Shown here piece after piece: positions 10,046 through 22,000 of a stretch of DNA of 64,000 bases. This DNA is from Mangifera indica. Taxonomy: Eukaryota > Streptophyta > Magnoliopsida > Sapindales > Anacardiaceae. The notes below the pieces were generated by a model. The model had not been told where the DNA came from. It saw nothing but the letters and a program-made list of their open reading frames with translations, and ran no database searches. Where the stretch lies: NCBI RefSeq assembly GCF_011075055.1, contig NC_058140.1:10040988-10104987 (forward strand). Reading direction: 5' to 3'. Within the stretch, counting starts at the first letter, position 1, and the number at the start of each line of letters is the position of its first letter. A program made the position numbers and the translations under genes.

Positions 10046-13000
10046 TCCATTAAAAAGACATGGCCATCTTTTACAGAGAGATCATATTTCTTCTTAAAGG
10101 CTCCAGGAGGGCGCAAAGACTTATTCTCCCCAGGAAGCTTTTGTGCCCTTGGCAACAAATGTACTTTTGTACGAACAAGATGAAGCAAAGAGTTTGGTTG
10201 AACATTTTCCTCACCAAGAGTTTTATGGTCTTCAAGCCCCTTGCCCAAATAAAATAATTTTACTGTTTCTGCTGGCTTGAAATCTATAAAAACAATAGCA
10301 ATCATTAATCTCTCTCCTTGGGAAATTAGAACATTATTAGCCTTCACAATGTAAAATCACCAACTGATTTATTATGCCAAAAAATATTCACATAGAAACT
10401 GAAAAAACACATGCCGAAGAATAATGACAACCTAGCTTCTTTGAAGCCTTGGATTTAATAGAAGAAACGGTTTCGTCAGCATCCACATGCAGTTTACTTC
10501 CTTTGCCTCCTAAGCTCTTTATGATAATCTTCATGGTTCCTTGAGTAGGCAGTTTCCCTTGTTCTTTGACTGCCACCTCACTATCATGGGGATACCATAA
10601 TGCTTTCGGGCGGTGAAAATTAGATATATCTTTACTGCATAACAGTTGGTAAGAATCAATAGCCACATGATACTGCTTAACAAGCACAAAATTACTAAGT
10701 CATAAACAGAATGAACACCATCACAAATCATGCATAAAATATTAAAAGAAGTTTTTCCGTATGACTAAGAATATACCAAATAACAGAAAAAAATTCAAAA
10801 TCATACATCAGAATAATAGGACCTAGATAACATGCCATTGATGCGAATTAGATTCAATTTCATAGGAGAACAATAAAAGTTTCCAATCCAGGCCCAATTT
10901 AGTGGGCCCATCCAAACATAAAGAGTAACAAGTTTACCACTTGCGAGTTAAGAAACGTCACAACAGACCAATAAGAGTGACAACCAAGAAACATTGCCCC
11001 TGTGGAAACGGGCTGATCCTCCAAGCACATAAACTAAGATGGTAATGGATCTAAGGTTGATGAAACTAAATGATTGAGGAAGCAGGTTTGGATGGACTGA
11101 ATCAATGGCCAATTAGTTTATTACTAAATACAAAAATAACTGAACTATTTATGAAACAAATCTAAGGACCTATGTTCTCATATTCATAGGAAAACCATCA
11201 ATATTAAAAATACATAAGCATACAATTGGCCAACCACAGGATTCTACCGGTACATTAAAGTTACTAGCTCTTCCAGTTACACAAAGTGGAGAGGTACCTA
11301 AAGGCACGCCGCCTTATTAATTTTCCTAAAAATGCATTTGCTATCAATTCTCAAATTTTGTAAGCTACAAGAATTTAGGAAATCCTTAATTACTCAGAAT
11401 GAAGAACAGCAGTAGTCCAATTTCTTGCCTATCAAAAAGGAGTCCAATTACTGGTTAAGGTACATTCAAACTAGTTGTATTTCTCCCTGACTATGGAGTT
11501 TATAATGTTAACAGTAATTACAGAAAAAATTGGAAGCAGTTGTACAATGTTTAAAAGCTTTTTACTAGATATAGAACCATGTGAGAAAAAGTATGAGAGA
11601 ATATAAGAGATTCATATATATATGAATAAGACAAGCAAGAAAAATATAAAAGCATTTATCATCTTACAGAAAGACAACAGCATGGCCAGGTCACCCATTA
11701 TTCTTGGTTTCCAGATTACCAATATCACATATTTCCATTCAATAACTTACAAACACCACATGCATTAAGTAATATTCTTAATTTTCAAGATTCACTTGAA
11801 ACAATGCAAATTCAAGAATTTATTCAAGTATCAAATCTCAGAATGCCAGATACCCAATATCTCGAGGAATATAGCAATGTCATAAAGGTGGTAGGGAAGT
11901 TTGTGGGAAAAGAACCAGTTATGATAAAACAGTTTAAAAAATGAAACATTAGAACGTTTTCTTCAATATCCTTGTAAATGTTCATGTGTTAACAAAATCC
12001 TCACTCTTCATTCATTGGGTCCAGTGGTCAGAATCTCATTTATATCTAAATATTCTTACTTCTAAGGACAGGATGATTCAACACTGTTCTCCAATGATTT
12101 TCAAGAAAAAAAATTGAAAAAAATAATTTTTTGCTTGGGCTAAAGAAATCTGAAGTGGCAACAGTTCAACATAGTGGAGGAAACTCCAAAACGTTTTGAA
12201 GTAAAACCCTCACTTAACAGGTTAATAATATGGCATCTACAGAATAAAATAAACCAATGTAGCACAAAGAATTGCGTCAAAGAAATCTATAACCATGCAA
12301 TATAATAAAAGAACAGCAGATGATATGGCATTCACCCATACTTGCTCAACTTCAGTTTCATTGTCTGCAGCTTAAGTGCAGGAGCAGAATGATGAACTCT
12401 GATACCATGCGGTATACGCTTATTAGAATTTGTTTGCAGCTGCTGGGATATTTTCCCATTCATGTAGAATTTGTCATTTGCAATGTTAAATTTCCAGTCA
12501 CATTGATATTTACGACCAGCTAGCTCAAAAGAATCCAAACTGCTTGATTTAACAGATTGAGAAACAATCATAGCCCCAGCATGAAGCTGAAGATCATTAC
12601 TGTCCTTGTTATCCAGAATCTCAAAAAGCATTTGCTCATCTTGAAGATCAAGAATTAGCTTAGGCTTTGTTACAGTGTCTTGCGGGTCCCACATAATATT
12701 GTCTAACCAAGTTCCATCCATCATATCTCTGTTTTGCAAAGAAAGTTCACTGAAGCGTTTTACAGCATCAGTTTGGCAAGGCTCTAAAGAGATATTTTCC
12801 CTTCTATGATCTCCATTATTAGTGTTGTCCAGGTCCAATTGAGACTCTAGCCTCAAAATTTGGGGATGGTATTTGCTTCCTGGAAATCCATTATTTGTAT
12901 GATTTGAAAAATTTCCTGATCCAAGGGACTCCAACAGAACATGACAATTACGCAAAAGAATACTATGATCCTCCTCAGCCTTCATAGAGCCGTCTGAATG

Positions 13001-16000
13001 AAGCATGCGTTGCCTAGGCTCAAGTCTTGGTTCCCCATTAAGAGCAGTTTCAAAGTCAGTGATATCACAACTCTCAAAAGAATTTTCACTTGCTGCAGGA
13101 GAACTGTCCCAAAGGATGTCGTCCTCCCAGTTGTGCTGATCAAGAGGAAAACAATTAGGATTCAACATTGACTGCCATCCTGCAGAAAGATTTAATTTTA
13201 AGTCCTCTTTCATTGGTTCTGCACTAATACAAGAATCCTTTCTTCGCTCATCAAGTTGTCCAGATAAAGGGGTAACATCTTGCACCATACCAAATTTTAC
13301 TGATTCTGAAACATCATTATCATGTAAGGAGGCATCATGTTGGACAGCATGAGCCTGTTTGATAAATGAAACACCTTGAGTTGAGCCCTTTAAATATGTC
13401 TCTTCATCCTCTTCAACAAGATTGGAAATATCCAAAGCACTATATTTGTCTGGAATGATCAAAGGAAATAATGGAATACCAGAAAATTAGAACAGTAACT
13501 AACCAAAAACAAAAAACTCCACCTTCAACAGACAATTGAGACCTGGAAACTTACAGTGAGGAAATATGACAACATACCTTTATGAATGGAATATCTTTGT
13601 TCTCTTTTCTCCCGTTTCTTCAAAGGCTCATGAATACCAAATATTTCAGAGAACCGTAAGATAACCATTCCATCTTCTACACACAAAACTGGTAGTGGTG
13701 CAGAACCTTGGCCATCCAATGACTCTTCCAAAATATCAGCCACCTCCTGCTAGTTTTTACCAATAACAAAATGAAAAGGTAGAAAAGGAAAAATAATAAT
13801 AATAATAATAATAACAAAAGGAAAACACATAGCAAACTGACCTCAAAATGATCTTCTACCCTGTCCACCATAGCTTCTTCAGTATCAAAAGATCCAACTT
13901 GAAGATCATCCTCAGGAGATTTTTCTCCTTCTGGAACTGCTTTAACACACTCATCCTGCTCACCTGAAAGGGTGATCCTGAACTTTTTCAAAATCAAACT
14001 GGCAAGATATAAAAGGTTGCATGGTAAAACAACCAAGTGTTCTAAATGTAATGATTATTGAATTTTCAAAAACCATGGAACCCTGATCTGCACAGAAAAT
14101 TCACAGCCAAAACCTGAAGCAGCTTGTCCCCCTGTCTTCTGCTCCTAATCGAGTCTATGAAATAACCTTGAGAAAAATATTCTATATTAAAAAGTGAATT
14201 TACATCAATACTTATATGAATTTCTAAATCCTAGAGTAGGAAATAGTATATGTACTTTCCTAGTTTTACTAAGATACAATCTACTTAATTATCCCTAATT
14301 ATATCCTTCCTAATTTAGAGATACAACTCATATACAACTCAACACTCCCCCTCAAGCTGGAGCATACAAATCATATGCACCAAGTTTGTTACAAATGAAT
14401 TCAATACGAGGACTCCTAAGAGACTTAGTAAGGATATCTGCAAGCTGATCATTAGAGCTGACATGGTTGGTAGTTATACACCCTGATAAAATCTTTTCTC
14501 AAATTAAATGGCAATCTATTTCTATATGTTTCGTTCTCTCATGGAATACTGGATTAGAAGCAATATGAAGTGCTGCTTGGTTATCACACAATAGCTTCAT
14601 TTGTGATATATCTGCAAATTTTAACTCTTGAACCAATTGTTTCAACCATACAAGCTCACAGGTAGCCAATGTCATAGCGCGATATTCTGCCTCTGCACTT
14701 GATCTAGCCACAACATCTTGCTTTTTACTTTTCCATGAAACCAAGTTACCACCAACAAGAATACAATATCCAGAAGTCGAGCGCCTATCAAACGGAGATC
14801 CTACCCAATCAGCATCAGAATATCCAACAATCTGAGTATGACCTTTATCTTCATAGAGTAATCCTTTTCTTGGTGCTTTCTTAATGTATCTCAGGATCTG
14901 AATAGCTGCATCCCAATGAGAATCGCATGGAGATTGAAGAAATTGACTGACAACACTAACTGGAAAAGAGATATCTGGTCTTGTGATAGTCAAATAGTTG
15001 AGTTTACCTACTAACCTCCGATATTTCCCAGGGTCTACAAGTGGCTCCCCCTGTCCTGGCACAAGTCTAGTATTAGGGTCCATAGGAGAATCAATAGGTT
15101 TATCAATAGGTTTACAATCCAACATCCCAGTCTCCTCCAAAATATCCAAAGCATACTTCCTCTGAGAGATAATAATACCTGTCTTAGACTGAGCAACTTC
15201 TATCCAAAGAAAGTATTTAAGTGTTCCCAAGTCTTTGGTCTGGAAATGATTAAATAGATGTTGTTTTACTTGATTGATACCCTCCTGATCATCACTAGTG
15301 ATAACAATATCGTCGACATAAACAACTAGATAAATGCACTTTCCTCGCAACGTGTGTTTGTAAAATACAGAATGATCCGACTTACATCGAGTCATACCAA
15401 ATTCTTGAATAACTGTACTAAAGCGTCCAAACCAGGCACGTGGAGATTGTTTTAGGCCATATAGTGAGCGTCGAAGTTTACAAACCAAATCAGACTCCCC
15501 CTGAGCAACAAAACCAGGCGGTTGCTCCATATATATCTCCTCCTGAAGCTCACCATGAAGAAAGGCATTTTTGATGTCTAACTAAAACAAGGGCCAATGA
15601 CGAATGGCAACCATAGATAAGAATAACCGAACGGAGGACATCTTAGCCACTGGAGAAAATGTGTCACCATAATCCAAACCATAGACCTGAGTATAACCTT
15701 TAGCGACCAACCGGGCCTTGAGACGATCAATAGTACTAGTAGGACCAGTCTTGACTGTGTAAACCCAACGACAGCCGATAGTGGAATAACCCGGAGGTAA
15801 TTTCACCAATTTCCAAGTACCATTATGATGTAATGCAGTCATTTCATCCACCATTGCTTGCCTCCAACCTAGATTAGAAAGAGCCTCACGAATAGATTTA
15901 GGAACTGAAATGGAGGATAAAGAGGACACAAAGGCATAATATGGTGAGGATAAACGGTGATAACTAAGAAAAGTTTAAATAGGATGAGGATTACAAGAAG

Positions 16001-19000
16001 ATCGTACAGCTTTACGGATAGCAATAGGAAATTGGTCATCAGGATGTAGGACCTCAGCCGGGCTAGAGGCGGCAGCAGAAAGTGAGTCAACAGGAGCCGT
16101 TGGAGCAATAGAAGTGATATTAGTACCTGCAGGAGAGTCAATAATCGGGGAAACGGGTGCTAAATCTTGTGTGAGGGTAGACTGTGGAACGACTGTAGGA
16201 TGAACATCAAAAGTAGGAATAAAAGTAGGTAATGGAAGACTCTCAGTGATAGGAGATTGGGTTTCAGATGAAGAGAAGTAAGGAGAAGACTCAAAGAAAG
16301 TAACACTAGTACATATAAAGTAACGACGTGTCGTAGGAGAGTAACATTTATAACCTTTCTGAAGACGAGAGTAACCAAGAAATATACATTTGATAGACCG
16401 AGCAGATAGTTTATCAAGACCTGGGGAAAGGTTATGTACAAAACATGTGCAACCAAAGACACGTGGAGGGATAGTGTATAAAAGGCCAGTAGGGAAGAGA
16501 ATTGAATGTGGAATCTGATTTTGCAATACTAAGGAGGGCATCCGATTAATGAGATAGCAAGCAATAAGAACTGCATCAGCCCAAAAAGGTAGAGGAGCAT
16601 GTGAATGTAATAATAATGTACAAGCTGTTTCAATGAGGTGTCTATTTTTGCGCTCAACAACCCCATTTTGTTGTGGAGTGTAAGCACAAGAAGACTGGTG
16701 AAGAATCCCTTGAGAAGACATGAAATTTGTGAAAGAAGTGGAAAAATATTCACTCGCATTATCACTACGTAATGTGCGTATAGAAGAATTAAATTGTGTT
16801 TTAACTTCGGCACAAAATGACTGAAAATGAGAAAATAACTCAGATCGACTTTTCATTAAAAATATCCACATGCAACGCGAATAATCATCAATGAATGTCA
16901 CAAAATATTGAAAATTTAAAGTAGACTTGACTCGACAAGAACCCCACACATCGGAGTGAACTAACTCAAAAGGAGACGAAGCTCGATTATTGACACGCCT
17001 TGGGAAGGAACTACGAGACTGCTTCCCAAGTTGACAAGACTCACACTCAAGAGATGACAAACTAGATAAATGAGGGACCATCTTCTGAAGCTTGGAGAGA
17101 CTAGGATGCCCCAAACGATTATGAAGAAGAGTTGGAAACTCAATAGTAGTGCAAGCAGCGGAAGAAGGAAGGGACAAGTGATAAAGCCCTTGTGACTCAC
17201 ATCCTGTGCCAATCATCTTGCCCAAACTTCGATCTTGTATAACAAAGACATCATTAGTAAATGTAATGGAACAATTCAAGGCTCGTGTTAATTTACTAAC
17301 GGAAACGAGATTAAATGGGCAATTAGGAAGATAAAGAACCGAATCTAAAGAGAGATTTGGTAATGGATTAGCATGTCCTACGGCTTTAACTATAGATTTT
17401 GTGCCATCCGCTAGTGTGACAGAAGAAAAAGATTTGGAATGATTAAAATGTGAAAATAAACTAGAGTTACCAGAAATATGATCTGAGGCACCTGAATCTA
17501 GGACCCAAGGTCCTAGAGTGGAGGATTGTGATAGGCAAGCAATCGAATTACCAGACTGGGCAAAGGAAGCAACAGAGGATTGAGATGACTGTTTCGTCGT
17601 CTGGTACTGAAGGTATTCTTCATAATCAGCTCCAGTGAGAGTAACTGACTGAGGAACTGATTGAGACTGTCTTGCTGAAATCTCTGAATGATGATCAAGA
17701 GGAGCTGATTGAGGGACTGATTGTGCAACATTGACATTGTGTGTAGGTCTCCCATGTAGCTTATAACATTTGTCTCGAGTATGCCCCCATTTATTACAGT
17801 AATTGCATCTTGGACGACCGCCTCTACTCCCACGGTCACTTGACTCTCTAGAGTGGTTTGGAGATCGAGAGACTAGGGCAGCAGAATCTGTAACAGTGGG
17901 TCCTGTGGTAGAGGAAACTCTGAGCAGACGAGCAAATACATCATCCAATGTTGGAATGGTTGCACTTCCCAAGATTTGATCTCTAACAGGAGCAAGATCT
18001 GGATTAATTGCAGTGAGAGTTAAGACCATAAAAAACTTATCACGTTGTGCTAAATCCTCAGCTACACTCTTCCTGACAGGTAAAATAGCATTAAATTCAA
18101 CTTTCAAAGATGACATCCACCGCAGGAAGTCTGGTATACTCATATCTTGTTGTTTCAGATTAACCATATTAGAGACAACCGAATATAACCGTTGAACATC
18201 ATTAGTGTAAAGCAATTTGGCTTGATTCCAAATATCAACACATGTTCTATAAGCTTTGTAAATAGGGTAGAGAAATGGATCAATAGATTGCCATAGCAGA
18301 CTACACAATAATGCATCAGTTTTGACCCAACTACCTTTATTTATATCAGTTTCTGTCAAATCAGTAGCTCGAACGGTCAAATGGTCTTCTAAACCTTGTC
18401 CTGTAAACCATAACTCTATAGATGCAGCCCATGACGTATAATTAATACTTCCTAATAATTTTTCAGTAGTAATAACAGGAAGGGAGAGAAATGGAGTAAA
18501 TGCACCTGATTTTGAAGATCCTTCACTGGCCATTAATAAAAGAAAATTAACAAAATCAACACTGTGGGACTGTTCCGGCGAACGACGACGGCGACGAACA
18601 GCGAAGAGACTATGAGTTGATTACTCGTCGGAATATTCCAAGTTCAACAGTGCCGGTAGTGTAGCATAACGCGTGCCGGGAAAGCAGATCGGAGATGATA
18701 ATCCGAGATAGAAACAGCTGGAGCGTGACGCCAATTCCGATGATCGATGATGATGAAGTCACCACAGACAGACTCGCCGGCGTCTTCTGAGAGGACTGGA
18801 AGAGGCGGTGTCGATGCACGCTCGTCAGAGAACCAGATCGACGATGGAGGTAGTCAGACGTCTGCTCGGCGCGTGATGGCGCGTGAATCGACGGATGACG
18901 GCTCTCTTTTCAGGGAATTGTCGGTGAAGTCGTACCGATCACAATGGTGTAGACACGGCCACCGAAAAAGGACAGAAACACGATGGTCGGAAAAGAACGT

Positions 19001-22000
19001 CGGAAAAGTTCACCGGAAAATAAACCAAGGTTACCGGAAAAATTTTGAAAGCCTAAATTGGCTCTGATACCATATGAAATAACCTTGAGAAAAATATTCT
19101 ATATTGAAAAGTGAATTTACATCAATACTTATATGAATTTCTAAATCCTAGAGTAGGAAATAGTATATGTACTTTCCTAGTTTTACTAAGATACAATCTC
19201 CTTAATTATCCCTAATTATATCCTTAATTATCTCTAATTATATCCTTCCTAATTTAGAGATACAACTCATATACAACTCAACAGAGTCAAATTCTTATTC
19301 CACTTGAATGAACTTGCTTAAGTACATTATCTATAAATATTTAAATAATATAATGATTTTAAGAAATAACAAACAAGCAGCAAGCATACTTAAAAATGTG
19401 GAGTGGAAATCACTTTAAACATTCGGCAATGTAACAACCTAACTAGCCAGCCAATGATTCTAGTATGCATGAGAAAAAGTTATATTTGTTGAACCAACTC
19501 CTATATAACAATCCCCAACTTAATATTTACTGTAAGGATGAAAATTTTGTTGAGTCGTTTCACACCACTCACGCATTTCAATCTGAACAATATTAGGTTC
19601 AAGAAAAGATGAATGACATTCCTTTCAGACCCAAACAAACCACGTATCCCAAATTAAATGCTATACATAGGCTTGAGCAATTTGACAAGTGAAACAGTCT
19701 GCTCAAGCAGTGTGTTTGAAAATAAACATAGAGCATAAAATATGATCTATGTTGAATTATGTTATAGATTTGAAAATTAGTAAATGTGTTTGTAACCCAA
19801 CTCAACTAACATATAATGGGATGACTTGGAGGCCCTGGAAGCTAATCACTCCATAGAAAGATACAGCACGTGAAAACAGGAGTAGTTTGTCTGAACTGAT
19901 AATCTAAATAAACCTACTTTATATAGTTAATCCGGTTAGCTCAAGTTGTGAATGAAAATATATATTAGCACTGATTATCAGTTATGATCTTATAATTCAG
20001 TAAGGATATTTGAAGATGGTTTTATGTGGAAACTATCAGCATCATGGTACTGCAGCAATAATAACAATGACCAGCAACAAAAATTCATAATAATAATCGG
20101 GATGTAAGTGAACCCTGTGAAACTACAGAAGTTAAAAGATGAACAATAGACTATCAATTTTTAAGACAGGACAACATATGTCAAAATCTTGATGAGGTTT
20201 AGACGAAGAAAATATCTAATATCAGATCACTGTAATACAATAAAAGCCCCCCAACTAACAAAGTGAAGATATGGAGTTAAAATTTGTCTTATCCCATATT
20301 AAACCTGATAATGATATAGTTTTCTTTTATGGAGTTAAAATTTGTTTTATCCCATATTAAACCTGATAATGATATAGTTTTCTTTTTTATAACCAATATA
20401 TACATCAAATTCTAGCAGTCAACCCAAAAACTAAAATTAAAAATAATAAACCAGGAAAATATCAATTAACCTGACAAAGATATGGTAGAAACTTCAGTTT
20501 CTCTATCCACTACCTCCTGTTCATTTTCAGCTTCATCATCCTCATCATAATTTTCATCATCAAACAGAGAAGTTGTAGGCTTCAAAGTAGCCAGAGAAAC
20601 TTCAGCAGAAAAGTATTCCTTTTTTGGTAACAAGTGGTCCTCCTCACTGACGGCTTCAGTCTCTGGTCCCTCATACTGCTCATCAATATCTTCATAATCA
20701 ATGGCATCTTCAGCTTTTTCATCATAATCTAGCAGTAGAAATCCAAATTTAACTTGTAATCAGAATATAAGGCCACATACAGATGACACTTAAAGCTATG
20801 AATTAATGCAAAGTTCAAGAAGACAGTTCAATAATCTAAAGGCTAATTACCTCATCTCTCCAGCCAAAAGAAAATCAGACATGTAAAACTGTAAAAGTAG
20901 ATTTAATTTTTTAATTGATAAGTAAAAATAAAAAGCAAGGATTACAAATAGAAGGTGGAAGAAAAATGGAAAAATTACAGTCAAAATGGGCTAGGAAAAT
21001 AGCAGTAATCAGGGAATGCTTCTTCATAAAGGCCTTGAAGGCTCAAACAATACAATTACGATATAGTAGTTGAACATCAATCACCTTTGACCTTCAATTA
21101 AAATTGTGATCACGTAGTCCTTCAACTCTTTGGTTAAGACTAGGGTTTCTTGATGTTAGTTGATGGACAAAAGAATGAATTTCAGGTTTTCTCTTCCAGA
21201 CTAAAATAAAATGGAAGTGTGCAACCAATGTCATTAAACTCTCATTATCTCTTTCCTATTGGTGCAAATTGTCGATCAGGTGATTCTTCACAAGCATATT
21301 CTGGCATTTGTAACGCCATCCTTTATTTAATGGATGGTAATTCTGTTTACAGAAGCCCTTGGTATCAACTAAAAGGTCAATGGTTCTCTCACTCTTTGGA
21401 TTCATCTTTGGACCCAGGTGTTTAACGGTTGCCTTAAACACTGTCCACAAAAAATTGTTTTACAAATGGTAACTTAACTTTTAAGCATCAACACCAATGT
21501 ATAAGGTTATGGAATGGCAAGCCATACAATTTTTTTATTGCTTAGTAAAATTTCCAGTATGCATCTGTTAGGTCCCAGATATACGTCACCCGAAAGAAGA
21601 GAGCAGAAGGGAGTGGGACACGTGGCAACAGCAGGCTCAACAACAAATTAGTGCATGCAGATACACCTGGCAGTACAAGATAGGAGCAGATGGCATGCAC
21701 ACAGCTTCCAGGACCACCAACAGAAAGCAAGGCACTGGGTAACAACAAAAAGGCGGAGGGATTGTGCGGAAAAACATCTGCTCCAATCTTGTACTGCCAG
21801 GTGTATCCGCATGCACTAATTTGTTGTTGAGCCTGCTGTTGCCATGTGTCCCACTCCCTTGTGCTCTCTTCTTTCAGGTGACATATCCGGGACCTAATAG
21901 TATCCAATCATGTTGTAACGAGCAACATAACTTCAAGTCTGCTGATATCCAAGTCATTCTAGCATAACAGACCATTAAAATAATACAAGCAGGAAAGTGT

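Larger units (their letters stand above)
14156..19283 (-). mobile_element. Full-length Ty1/copia element in TAF1 intron 5 (copia-3)
   Basis: The element is 5128 bp and sits on the same strand as TAF1. Both LTRs, the primer site, a gag-pol frame and a polypurine tract are present. It is flanked by a perfect 5-bp target duplication, gagtc at 14151-14155 and 19284-19288. The LTRs differ by two substitutions over 189 aligned bases plus a 22-bp tandem duplication in the upstream copy, so insertion was recent. The compact size and short LTRs fit Ale/Retrofit-like copia lineages, but that assignment is inference. Confidence 0.95.

Noticed and set aside
10060..10257. 65-codon plus-strand frame opposite TAF1 exon 10
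   Set aside because: It is an antisense shadow of the ubiquitin-like domain exon.
15869..17839. Several 80-110-codon minus-strand frames overlapping the copia-3 polyprotein
   Set aside because: They are other-frame shadows of the gag-pol frame with low-complexity hydrophobic translations and no motifs.
18747..19067. 106-codon plus-strand frame in the copia-3 leader
   Set aside because: It lies antisense in the untranslated leader, runs into the primer site, and has a composition-driven translation with no family match.
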